From assembly GCA_017648525.1 (NCBI GenBank), contig JAGCIP010000080.1, forward strand, positions 1 through 6,870: a DNA stretch of 6,870 nucleotides, written 5' to 3'. This document shows positions 1 through 6,337 of this stretch, piece after piece (within the stretch, counting starts at the first letter, position 1; each line of letters begins with the position of its first letter). This DNA is from Clostridia bacterium (GTDB lineage Bacteria; Bacillota; Clostridia; Christensenellales; Borkfalkiaceae). The notes under the pieces are model-generated. The model was not told the origin of the DNA, did not search any database, and worked only from the letters and a program-made list of their open reading frames with translations. Position numbers and translations under genes: made by a program.

Positions 1-1181
1 AAATAATTTTCAAGCGCATCAGTTAATTTTTTATCGCCCGAAAACAAGGGGTTTTTGAAAAATGCGCAAAGTTCTTTTCTTTCTAACCCTTTTCGATATG
101 CGTTTAGGTAAGATAAAATAAGGGTAACCAAAGGGTGATTGTCAGATAATTTTTGCTCGTCTAAAAAATACGGAATATCTAAATCGCTAAAAACGCTTTC
201 AAGTTCATCCGCATATATATTTGCGTCGGGCAAGGCAATAGAAATATCTTTATATTTGCAACCTTTTCCCATCACAAGTTGTTTTATAGCGCACCCTACT
301 TTTTTTACTTCGTCTGCAGGATGTCTTGCAGAAAGAACGTGTATTTTATCAGTCTTTATTTTGTCCTTTAACGCCCCTTTCTTTTGGACGCTAAATAAAT
401 TTTCCGCAATAATTTTACTTTCTAATAAATAATCGCTATGTATTTTCTCTTGGCTTAAAGTGGCTTTTTTGCTAACGCAAATCTCTCTAATAGCGTCTGC
501 CGTTTCGTTAACGAAAAGGTGTTCGTTTTCCCCTTCAACAAGCACGGCGGTAAGACTTTTGGCGTTGTCTAATAGCGCAGATATAACCGAGCGCATTTGA
601 GCGGTAAAACCACTATACCCAACCAAAAATACGTCGGTATCTTTTATCTCTTGCGACTCTGCTATGACTTCTGGTAGATACGACAAATACGAACTTTGGT
701 CTTCAAAGCCGTTTTCTTTTATAAACTTTTCATAGTCGCCGTAAACCGCACTAATATCAACTAATTTATTTTTCAAAACACCCGTGACGCTCTCACTTGC
801 ACGAGCAATGTCGTTAGGGCTAATCTTTGCGCTCTTTAACTGAATAATCAAATCGTACATAGTGGGGGCTAAACTTGCCCTGCTTTTATTAAAGCGGGTT
901 AAGGGCGTGTAAGTTAAAATGCGCTTTACCGCCATTGACGAACCCTCTTTCGATAACAGTTTATCAATTTTCTTTTTTGCAGACAAATATTTACCGAACG
1001 AATACACTTCGGTATTAAAAGTGCCACCACGTAGCGCACAAATATATCGCTCTACCATAAGCGATACTTTTGCTTCGCAAAATATTAAATTTTTCTTACC
1101 GTTTAACTTCTCTTCGCCAAGTCTTGAAACAAGCGTTGGAAATAAATCAAAATAAGAATTAACCGTAATTAAATTAACCAT
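1..1181 (-). CDS. addB: AddB, ATP-dependent helicase/nuclease subunit B (N-terminal part; 3' end off the window)
   Basis: With AddA, AddB forms the Gram-positive equivalent of RecBCD, which processes double-strand breaks for recombination at Chi sites. My translation of the leftward frame gives 393 complete codons without a stop. AddB proteins are usually about 1,150 residues, so roughly the first third is present. It matches the order of blocks in B. subtilis AddB as I remember it: residues 31-66 (NLIFCEAK ... VYSFGKYL), 184-192 (VFLVGYSGF), and the best block at 280-360, with KYKDISIALPD, IPYFLDEQ and NHPLVTLI. The C-terminal nuclease and iron-sulfur cysteines would lie beyond base 1. The start is fixed: a TGA lies in frame at 1196-1194 and ATG 1181 is the first start codon after it. 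No Shine-Dalgarno sequence precedes it. The N-terminus lacks the GxxGxGKT Walker A motif found in B. subtilis AddB. Confidence 0.86.
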   Translation of the reverse strand, partial: MVNLITVNSYFDLFPTLVSRLGEEKLNGKKNLIFCEAKVSLMVERYICALRGGTFNTEVYSFGKYLSAKKKIDKLLSKEGSSMAVKRILTYTPLTRFNKSRASLAPTMYDLIIQLKSAKISPNDIARASESVTGVLKNKLVDISAVYGDYEKFIKENGFEDQSSYLSYLPEVIAESQEIKDTDVFLVGYSGFTAQMRSVISALLDNAKSLTAVLVEGENEHLFVNETADAIREICVSKKATLSQEKIHSDYLLESKIIAENLFSVQKKGALKDKIKTDKIHVLSARHPADEVKKVGCAIKQLVMGKGCKYKDISIALPDANIYADELESVFSDLDIPYFLDEQKLSDNHPLVTLILSYLNAYRKGLERKELCAFFKNPLFSGDKKLTDALENY

Positions 1182-1187
1182 ATTTAT

Positions 1188-1196
1188 ATTGTATCA
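1188..1196 (-). promoter_or_regulatory. Extended -10 promoter of addB, probably giving a leaderless mRNA
   Basis: On the minus strand TGATACAAT forms a TGn extended -10 element, with TACAAT at 1193-1188 (5 of 6 to consensus). No TTGACA-like -35 lies 16-18 bases upstream. Only six bases separate the hexamer from the addB ATG, so the expected transcription start is at or within a base or two of the A of ATG. An overlapping TATGAT at 1198-1193 is an alternative -10 and would still leave a very short leader. The lack of any GGAG-like sequence agrees with leaderless translation. Confidence 0.5.
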
Positions 1197-1233
1197 TATT
1201 TTACAAACTTTTTTAGTTTTTTTATCACAAAGT

Positions 1234-1262
1234 TTTACAATTTTTTATATTTGTGTTATTAT
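1234..1262 (+). promoter_or_regulatory. Sigma-A promoter of the rightward lipoprotein gene
   Basis: TTTACA at 1234-1239 and TATTAT at 1257-1262 are separated by exactly 17 bases. Each hexamer matches 5 of 6 consensus positions, and TG at 1254-1255 adds an extended -10. The expected start point is near 1269, giving a leader of about 20 bases that contains the ribosome binding site at 1282-1287. The element lies back to back with the addB promoter. Confidence 0.72.
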
Positions 1263-1291
1263 ATATTACAGTTAAATATACGGAGAACGAA

Positions 1292-2323
1292 ATGAAAAGA
1301 TTTTTTACTATTATTTCAGCCCTTTCACTCTCTCTTATTCTGCTAATTTCGTCCGGTTGTACAGGCTTGGCGCCGTTATCTTTCAATAACTCGTTTAACG
1401 GCTCTAATGAACCCGGTTCGAGTTATAGAGAAACGCTAACCTACGCCGTTTCTTTTGGTGAATACGAGAATATATCACGCTCTTCTTTAATTAAAAAAGA
1501 AGATTTCGATTTTTCTGCTAACGGAGAATATAAGGTTTCATTTAAGACGGTCACTAAAAACGATATGCCCGATTATGCAGTTGCAACAGATATCGATTTG
1601 ACGGCGGAAACGGGCAATATTTATCACCTATCAGCAACGCTTAACCTTAACACGACTTACAAGGTTAACGGAGAGGGTAGCGGAGATTACGTTGAAACTA
1701 TTAAAAGTGACGTTTATTTCTTGCCTGCGGGTTTATCGTTTGCACCTATCTATTCGAAAGTAGTGCAAAAAACTCAAATTTTATCTGCCGATACGTCTCT
1801 TAAAACTCCCGTTTACAACGTTTCTAAAATGGAAAACGAGTATTCAATTTTCTATAATCAATCTTCATACAAGATAATATACGCTAGCGAAGAAGATACG
1901 ATTGAACAAACTTACGCATACACCTTTAAGACGGCGATAGATAACGCAGAATTGTTATTTGCTTTGAGAAACTTAAAAGTTGAAAAAGAATCCAGCGCAA
2001 CGCTCCCTGTCGTTTCAGCGTCTTACGGAGAAGCAAAAAGTCTTTTAATAACTCACGTTGCTCAATTAGAAAATGCATTGTCCCTATCGGTTAACGGTGA
2101 TGAAGTAAACGAAAAGGTAAAAGTTAATAAACTTCGTTTTAACGTAAACGAAAACAAGAATACCGGCATTTCTCAATATCTTACCATACAAGAAAGCGCA
2201 TCAACAACTATTCCTTATAAAGCACTTTTAACAGAATATGCTCACGCATTAGTTTGCTACGGTGCTAACAGCGTTACAGGCGCTTTAATATATAAACTTG
2301 TAAGTGTAGAATATAGTAAATAA
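1292..2323 (+). CDS. Putative lipoprotein, family not recognised (343 aa)
   Basis: The start is ATG 1292, preceded by GGAGAA at 1282-1287. A GTG at 1253 in the same frame was rejected because it lies between the promoter elements. The protein begins MKR followed by a hydrophobic stretch (residues 4-21) ending ISSGC, so Cys23 is the likely lipidated residue. The -3 position is Ser rather than the usual Leu, Val or Ile, so the lipobox is imperfect. The mature part is Ser/Asn/Thr-rich with alternating polar and hydrophobic residues (for example GEYKVSFKTV, SDVYFLPAGL, ETYAY-like runs near residues 205-220), which suggests a beta-rich extracellular domain. There are no further membrane segments or catalytic motifs. 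It is a single-gene unit with its own promoter and terminator. I do not recognise the family and assign no function. Confidence 0.85.
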   Translation: MKRFFTIISALSLSLILLISSGCTGLAPLSFNNSFNGSNEPGSSYRETLTYAVSFGEYENISRSSLIKKEDFDFSANGEYKVSFKTVTKNDMPDYAVATDIDLTAETGNIYHLSATLNLNTTYKVNGEGSGDYVETIKSDVYFLPAGLSFAPIYSKVVQKTQILSADTSLKTPVYNVSKMENEYSIFYNQSSYKIIYASEEDTIEQTYAYTFKTAIDNAELLFALRNLKVEKESSATLPVVSASYGEAKSLLITHVAQLENALSLSVNGDEVNEKVKVNKLRFNVNENKNTGISQYLTIQESASTTIPYKALLTEYAHALVCYGANSVTGALIYKLVSVEYSK

Positions 2324-2351
2324 ATTTAACTTAATATACGTTTAGGAATAA

Positions 2352-2381
2352 AACCCCCGCAACCAAAAGGTTGCGGGGGTT
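2352..2381. terminator. Bidirectional rho-independent terminator between convergent genes
   Basis: A perfect 13-bp stem (2352-2364 with 2369-2381, core CCCCCGCAACC) closes an AAAA tetraloop. The plus strand continues into a T-rich tract (TATCTTTATTTATC), and the minus strand continues TTTTATT. It lies 28 bases after the rightward lipoprotein stop and beyond the stop of the leftward LRR gene, so it can serve both. Confidence 0.92.
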
Positions 2382-2401
2382 ATCTTTATTTATCTATTTT
2401 T

Positions 2402-2430
2402 AATTAAGACTTATTTAAATTAAGACTTAT
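2402..2430. repeat. 13-bp perfect direct repeat across the LRR gene stop codon
   Basis: AATTAAGACTTAT occurs at 2402-2414 and again at 2418-2430, a 16-base period. On the minus strand the second copy holds the last codons and stop (part of Tyr, then Lys, Ser, stop) of the LRR protein gene. The first copy repeats the same bases just after the stop. It looks like a small slippage duplication at the gene end, with no obvious function. Confidence 0.7.
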
Positions 2431-3427
2431 AGGTTTCGCCAAATGCTTTTTCTAAATCGAACAAGCCTTTATTTAAGATGGTATAGTTCTTAAACAAATC
2501 TTCAGCAACTCCTACTTGAGTGTTAAATGCATTTAAGCTAAGTTCGGTAAAGAAAGCAAGGTCTATAGTGTTTGCCTTAACGTCGTCCTTATCGCCCACG
2601 AAAGAAAGGCTCTTGCAACCGCTGAACGCACTTTCTTTTACTGAAATTCTAGCATTGTTTTCTGCTAATTTAACCAACTTAACTTCTTTAACGGAAGAGT
2701 TGGCAAAAGCGTTTTTATAAATAGCGGTAACAGTTGCGGGAAGTTCGATAGTTTTAACACCGCTGTCCGCAAACGCACTTTCGCCTATTGCCACAATATT
2801 GCCGTTCAACACGAAGTCCGAAATGTTTTTTACCCCGTTAAACGCATACATAGGAATACTGTAATTTCCGTTTGCATTGATTACGATTTTACTCAAAGTT
2901 TCAGGCATGTAGCAAGCAACCGTTTCAACACCGTAATTTACGTTAACTAAAGTGCCTTTAGTATATTCTTCAGTACCGAAAAGATGCGCAATCGTTCTTT
3001 CTGAATTAACCGCTTTCTTTTCTGAACCGCTTGCAGAACCCGTTTCTTTGTAATAAGCGTCCGCTCTTTCATATCTACCAACGAAAGGAAGTTCTAAAGT
3101 TTTAAGCGATTGCATATTTGCAAAAGCGCCTGCTTGAATTTCACTAACCGAAGAAGAAACGATTATCTTTTCTAAGTTTGAATTATCCTTAAATGCGTTC
3201 TTCTTAATTCTAATACCTTCGGTAACGCCTTCAATTTCAATGGTGAGTTCTTTAACGCCCTTTCCGTCGTCCTTATACTTATAAACTTCATAAACACCGT
3301 CAACTTTCTTATATAAAAGTCCGGTTTTGGTGCTACCTTCGCCATTATCGTTAGCGCAAGCCATTGCAGATAAACCGCAAGACAACGCTAATATCGCAAC
3401 TAATAATATTTTAAGAACTTTTTTCAT
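2420..3427 (-). CDS. BspA-type leucine-rich-repeat surface protein, probable lipoprotein (335 aa)
   Basis: The start is ATG 3427, with AAAGGAG at 3439-3433 and a five-T spacer. A GTG seven codons earlier lacks a ribosome binding site. Residues 1-24 form a signal sequence (MKKVLKILL ... AMAC). Cys24 may be lipidated, although AMA before it is also a possible signal peptidase I site. From about residue 60 the protein carries LRR_5/BspA-type repeats of the form NAF...L..I.I...V..I...AF: residues 77-102, 194-219, 220-241 and 242-268, each beginning or ending in AF (NAFKDNSNLEKI, SAFADSGVKTIELP, NAFANSSVKEVKL, SAFSGCKSL). An insert of about 80 residues (115-193) interrupts the array. Such proteins are usually cell-surface binding proteins. 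No enzyme domain is present, and the ligand cannot be told from sequence. Confidence 0.86.
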   Translation of the reverse strand: MKKVLKILLVAILALSCGLSAMACANDNGEGSTKTGLLYKKVDGVYEVYKYKDDGKGVKELTIEIEGVTEGIRIKKNAFKDNSNLEKIIVSSSVSEIQAGAFANMQSLKTLELPFVGRYERADAYYKETGSASGSEKKAVNSERTIAHLFGTEEYTKGTLVNVNYGVETVACYMPETLSKIVINANGNYSIPMYAFNGVKNISDFVLNGNIVAIGESAFADSGVKTIELPATVTAIYKNAFANSSVKEVKLVKLAENNARISVKESAFSGCKSLSFVGDKDDVKANTIDLAFFTELSLNAFNTQVGVAEDLFKNYTILNKGLFDLEKAFGETYKS

Positions 3428-3466
3428 AAAAACTCCTTTGATGCTCACTTATCCGTATACTTAATT

Positions 3467-3495
3467 AGTTTAACATTTTAATAAGGTTTTGTCAA
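3467..3495 (-). promoter_or_regulatory. Sigma-A promoter of the LRR protein gene
   Basis: On the minus strand, a perfect TTGACA at 3495-3490 is followed by 17 bases and TAAACT at 3472-3467 (4 of 6), with TG one base before it as an extended -10. The predicted start near 3460 leaves a leader of about 33 bases with a normal AAAGGAG. The LRR gene is therefore expressed independently of the M1 peptidase gene upstream, although no strong terminator separates the two. Confidence 0.75.
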
Positions 3496-3578
3496 TAATT
3501 AATATTTGTTTAATTGCCTTTTTCTTGCTTTTTTACGGATAAAATGTGAATTTTCACTAGCACGGGAGTTTTTTACTA

Positions 3579-5033
3579 CTAAATTATTTCTTTCCCTGTG
3601 TAAAAGGTATCAAAATAGCCGTTAGCATCAGCGCCGACTTTTTCAAAAACGCCAACCACGTCGTAAGGCTCTGCATTTTTAAACTTATACTGCTCGTAAT
3701 ATTTTTTTAAGCCCTTAAAAAAGCGTTCTTCTCCCGCCGTCTTGCGCAAATATTCATACATTATGCACGGTTTTATGTAGGCGATATTTACGTATTCATA
3801 CTCGCCCGAAAAGTCTTTTAGGCTTCTTAACATACTAGTATTTACCGCACCGAACAACTTGTCGTAAACGGTGCAAAATGATTTAAAAGTCTTTTCACTA
3901 ACTTCTACTAAATTTTCTCTTTTCATACCGTATTCGGGGTGATTTTCAAAGAACAAAACCACCGAATATTCTGCAAGCCCTTCGTCTAAAAAGCCGTATT
4001 CTATCTCGTTATTTCCAACCGCTACTTGCCACCATTGATGCGCCGTTTCGTGAACTATAACTTCTCCATACGCCCCCGCTTCTAAATCGCCGTTAATCAT
4101 AACTAATGCTGGATATTCCATTCCGCCTTGCACGAACCCCGTTTGAACTACAGAATAGGTTTCGTAAACGTATTCGCCAAAGGTTTTTTCAAAGTAATTC
4201 ATACTCTTAACTGCGTATTCCATAGATTTTATAGGATTGTCATCCTTGTAATAATAGTAGTTTATTTCCGTCCCTGTAGAATTATCGGTAATACATTCAA
4301 ATTCCTTGGAAAGCACCATAGCAAACGAGCGAGCGTTGTTTATTTTATAAGTTTGGGTAACTTTTCCACCTTGCTCTAGGACGGAAATTCTCTTTCCGCT
4401 AGTTGCAACAGTATAATCGCTATTTGTCGTAAGTGTTACTTGATAGTTAGCGCAATCGCTAAAAAACGGGTCACCGACAGAGTAATAGTTGCACTCGTAA
4501 AATCCGTTTTGGTTGCGTGCACATAATATAGGATAAAAATTACCTAAATTTACGGTGTGTCTATTTATTCCAGTACGAGAAACCACGTTTGCTAAATTTA
4601 AGGTAAAATCAATATCGACTAAAACCCTTTCTTCTGGAAAAATTTCTTTGCCTAATTCTACCGTGAGCAAGTTCAAATCCTTACCTTCTACTAAAAACTC
4701 GGCTTTTTCGCCAGAAACCATAACTTGATTTATTTGCATATCGCCGTAAGAAATACCGTCGGGATAAGATTGTGCCACCGTGTGAATACTTACAGGACTA
4801 TATTTTGCGTCCTTTCTATATGCGTTCCCGTATAAATTAAATTCAAGTTTTTCGATTGCCGTTTCGGTATCGTTATAATAATCAACCGTTTGCGTTGCCG
4901 TTAAAACCTTGCCGTCAAACTTTGCGTCAATTTGATACTCGGTTATATTCCCAGACTTGTCCTTGCAAGATATTAAACAAGTAAAAATTGATAAAACTAA
5001 CGTAGCGCTTAATAATAAAGCCGTTTTTCTCAT
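3579..5033 (-). CDS. M1-family (gluzincin) zinc metallopeptidase, lipoprotein (484 aa)
   Basis: This is a membrane-anchored aminopeptidase-like enzyme expected to act outside the membrane. Residues 1-23 form a lipoprotein signal with a good lipobox, LISC, giving lipidated Cys23. Residues from about 30 to 245 resemble the N-terminal beta domain of M1 enzymes. The active site is complete: GGMEYP at 303-308 (GxMEN-like substrate loop), HETAH at 328-332, and the third zinc ligand Glu351 exactly 18 residues after the second His. Tyr419 (YIK) fits the catalytic tyrosine. At 484 residues it is much shorter than full-size aminopeptidase N (about 850) and ends soon after the catalytic domain, as many bacterial lipoprotein M1 relatives do. 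Start ATG 5033 is preceded by GGGGG and five Ts rather than a standard AGGAGG, and that element lies inside a hairpin. Substrate unknown. Confidence 0.92.
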   Translation of the reverse strand: MRKTALLLSATLVLSIFTCLISCKDKSGNITEYQIDAKFDGKVLTATQTVDYYNDTETAIEKLEFNLYGNAYRKDAKYSPVSIHTVAQSYPDGISYGDMQINQVMVSGEKAEFLVEGKDLNLLTVELGKEIFPEERVLVDIDFTLNLANVVSRTGINRHTVNLGNFYPILCARNQNGFYECNYYSVGDPFFSDCANYQVTLTTNSDYTVATSGKRISVLEQGGKVTQTYKINNARSFAMVLSKEFECITDNSTGTEINYYYYKDDNPIKSMEYAVKSMNYFEKTFGEYVYETYSVVQTGFVQGGMEYPALVMINGDLEAGAYGEVIVHETAHQWWQVAVGNNEIEYGFLDEGLAEYSVVLFFENHPEYGMKRENLVEVSEKTFKSFCTVYDKLFGAVNTSMLRSLKDFSGEYEYVNIAYIKPCIMYEYLRKTAGEERFFKGLKKYYEQYKFKNAEPYDVVGVFEKVGADANGYFDTFYTGKEII

Positions 5034-5038
5034 AAAAA

Positions 5039-5076
5039 CCCCCGAATAAAATACTTCTATATATCTTATTCGGGGG
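5039..5076 (-). terminator. Hairpin acting as terminator and covering the M1 gene ribosome binding site
   Basis: CCCCCGAATAA (5039-5049) pairs perfectly with TTATTCGGGGG (5066-5076). After one mismatch, three more pairs (5051-5053 with 5062-5064) leave a loop of about eight bases. Read leftward, the stem is followed at once by TTTTT and then the ATG of the M1 peptidase gene, so it has the form of an intrinsic terminator for the SpoIIQ-like gene, whose stop is 65 bases upstream. Its 3' arm GGGGG is also the only candidate Shine-Dalgarno sequence for the M1 gene, so folding would mask initiation. Confidence 0.75.
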
Positions 5077-5141
5077 CTATTCTTTTAATTCCGTTTGTCT
5101 TTATTTCCTATTTAATTTAATCGGCGCAACAAAGGTTTTTA

Positions 5142-5822
5142 TTATTTTTCTTCTAACGCAAGATATTTTGCAGGGTCAATATTTTCTCCATTTTCAAAAA
5201 CTTCAAAATGAAGATGCGCACCAGACTTGTATTCTTGGCGGTTTGTAACTGAAACTTGACCTATCACGTCGCCTTGCTTAACAACTTGTCCAACAGTTAC
5301 GCTATTGCCGTCTGCAAGTGAATTATACACGGTAAATAACCCGTTGCCGTGGTCGATTGTAATAGTAGTTCCTTTTAATAAAGTATTTTCAATATTAGTT
5401 ATAGTTCCGTCGTATACGGCTAAAACGTTAGTGCCTTCGTCGGCAAAAAAGTCTATTGCCATATGTGCGGAATATCTGTTTAAGGTGCTATTGAACACCA
5501 TTGTTTCACTATATTCGCCAATAGAAGTAGGATTTTCAACAGGTAAAGCGAAAATTATAGGTTTTGATACAGGGGCATCAGGTTCATTCGGCTCGTTGGG
5601 GTTTATAACGGGGTTATCGTCCGGCTCGTCGGGGGTTATAGTCGTTTGATCGTCTTCGACAGGGCTGTTAACCGTTGGGTTTTGGTCGTCGTTTAGCGAT
5701 TGTCTGTTCTCGTTAATAACCATTAGCGTTATTGACAAACCTACCGCTAAAATGCAGGCGGTTAAAATTAAATAAACCGCATTTTTTCTTACAAAAAATA
5801 AGAACTTGTTTTCTCTTTTCAT
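5142..5822 (-). CDS. spoIIQ: SpoIIQ-like membrane-anchored LytM/M23 protein (226 aa)
   Basis: SpoIIQ is the forespore protein whose LytM domain binds SpoIIIAH across the intermembrane space during engulfment. Here a short cytoplasmic N-terminus is followed by one membrane segment (about 14-36), an Asp/Pro/Asn-rich linker (41-88) and a LytM/M23 domain (about 100-222). The zinc residues are intact: HMAID (His120, Asp124) and HLHFE (His203, His205). B. subtilis SpoIIQ, as I recall, lacks the first His, whereas clostridial SpoIIQ keeps it. The usual catalytic His of the YxHL motif is replaced (TVYNSL at 164-169), as in B. subtilis TVYQSL. The length fits clostridial SpoIIQ (about 220). Start ATG 5822 has AAAAGGAGAT upstream, and a sigma-F-type promoter precedes it. 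The alternative is a generic M23 cell-wall endopeptidase; the promoter and YwmB-like neighbour argue for SpoIIQ. Confidence 0.8.
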   Translation of the reverse strand: MKRENKFLFFVRKNAVYLILTACILAVGLSITLMVINENRQSLNDDQNPTVNSPVEDDQTTITPDEPDDNPVINPNEPNEPDAPVSKPIIFALPVENPTSIGEYSETMVFNSTLNRYSAHMAIDFFADEGTNVLAVYDGTITNIENTLLKGTTITIDHGNGLFTVYNSLADGNSVTVGQVVKQGDVIGQVSVTNRQEYKSGAHLHFEVFENGENIDPAKYLALEEK

Positions 5823-5851
5823 TTTTTTATATCTCCTTTTACTTTACGGTG

Positions 5852-5879
5852 ATTATTACCGATAAAAATTTTTTTATAC
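5852..5879 (-). promoter_or_regulatory. Sigma-F-type (forespore) promoter of the SpoIIQ-like gene
   Basis: On the minus strand GTATA (5879-5875) is followed by 14 bases and GGTAATAAT (5860-5852), which matches the sigma-F -10 form GGnnAnAnT at every fixed position. The spacing is about one base shorter than the 15-16 I recall for B. subtilis. The predicted start near 5845 leaves a short leader with AAAAGGAGAT at 5840-5831. Sigma-G recognises similar sequences, so late forespore use is also possible. The element sits in the 65-base gap after the YwmB-like gene. Confidence 0.68.
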
Positions 5880-5887
5880 TTAAATTT

Positions 5888-6304
5888 CTAAAAACTTCCG
5901 CAAATTATAGGTGAGCCGACTTTAACCGAATTTTCACCTATAAAAACCTGCAAGTTTACCTTTTTGCCGTTTACCGTTTGATTGTATCTAATTTTGCTTG
6001 AATAAGCGTAATAACTTGTTCCACCTTCAATACTTTCGGCAAAAAGCAGTTTTGCAGAAAACTTACTTAAAAAATTGTTAAGGTCAAAGTTTTGTTTGTT
6101 CGTTGTAAAGGCTTCACCACAAACTTCGTTAGTTTTTGGCACTTTATCAGCGTCAACAATTATTATTTGCGCCGTAGAATCGGGAGCGCCTATATAAACT
6201 TCTAACTCGCTTGCAAACTCACCGAAAACGGGCGTGCGATTTAAATAACCAACCGCAACTAAACTAACTGCGCTTAAAAATATACAAACAAGCCTTTTAA
6301 ACAT
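5888..6304 (-). CDS. Small exported protein, probably YwmB-like (138 aa)
   Basis: MFKR followed by a hydrophobic segment (residues 5-20) forms a signal peptide or membrane anchor, and the rest is predicted to be outside the membrane. The C-terminal 50 residues (YYAYSSKI, VNGKKVNLQVFI, VKVGSPIICGSF at 98-138) follow the pattern I associate with the end of YwmB proteins (Y-S-x-x-I, G-K-K-V-N-L, G-x-P-I-I). At 138 residues it is clearly shorter than B. subtilis YwmB (about 245), so it would be a reduced form lacking much of the N-terminal domain. In B. subtilis ywmB lies near murAA-spoIID-spoIIQ; here it directly precedes the SpoIIQ-like gene. Start ATG 6304 has AAAGGAGAG upstream. It has its own sigma-F-type promoter, and no terminator separates it from the SpoIIQ-like gene. 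The molecular function of the family is unclear to me. Confidence 0.78.
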   Translation of the reverse strand: MFKRLVCIFLSAVSLVAVGYLNRTPVFGEFASELEVYIGAPDSTAQIIIVDADKVPKTNEVCGEAFTTNKQNFDLNNFLSKFSAKLLFAESIEGGTSYYAYSSKIRYNQTVNGKKVNLQVFIGENSVKVGSPIICGSF

Positions 6305-6306
6305 AA

Positions 6307-6337
6307 AAATACTCTCCTTTAAGCAAAGAGAGTATTT
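6307..6337 (-). promoter_or_regulatory. Hairpin masking the YwmB-like gene ribosome binding site; possible terminator
   Basis: AAATACTCT (6307-6315) plus CTTT (6317-6320) pair with AAAG (6325-6328) plus AGAGTATTT (6329-6337): 13 bp with a single bulged base and an AAGC loop (plus-strand reading). Read leftward, the 3' arm contains the AAAGGAG Shine-Dalgarno sequence of the YwmB-like gene. It is followed by two more Ts and ATG 6304, giving a TATTTTTATG run. It lies between the stop of the right-edge gene (6374) and ATG 6304, so it can also act as a weak terminator for that gene. Confidence 0.65.

Noticed and set aside
139..432. Open frame on the plus strand inside addB
   Set aside because: Antisense to well-supported addB coding sequence, with no ribosome binding site or recognisable protein; the same applies to the plus-strand frame at 919-1155.
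1199..1249. Imperfect T-rich repeats (TTTTACAA followed by T-run, twice) between addB and the lipoprotein gene
   Set aside because: Low-complexity AT-rich promoter DNA; one copy is explained by the -35 element of the rightward promoter.
1253..1291. Upstream GTG start for the rightward lipoprotein
   Set aside because: It overlaps the -10 region of the promoter, lies before the predicted transcript start, and would put charged residues ahead of a normal lipoprotein signal peptide.
2520..2720. Plus-strand open frames opposite the LRR, M1 peptidase and SpoIIQ-like genes (also 4128-4379, 5305-5649, 5732-5914)
   Set aside because: All lie antisense to genes with clear domains and good starts and have no supporting signals of their own.
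3428..3448. GTG start seven codons upstream for the LRR protein
   Set aside because: No ribosome binding site precedes it; AAAGGAG is placed for ATG 3427, which gives a standard signal peptide.
3546..3557. Short hairpin GTGAA-TT-TTCAC after the M1 peptidase gene as a terminator
   Set aside because: Only four or five A/T-rich pairs with a two- to four-base loop and no clean T-run; too weak to call.
5847..5861. CGGT ... ACCG inverted repeat overlapping the sigma-F-type -10 as an operator
   Set aside because: Only four paired bases per arm with an unpaired seven-base centre, which is expected by chance.
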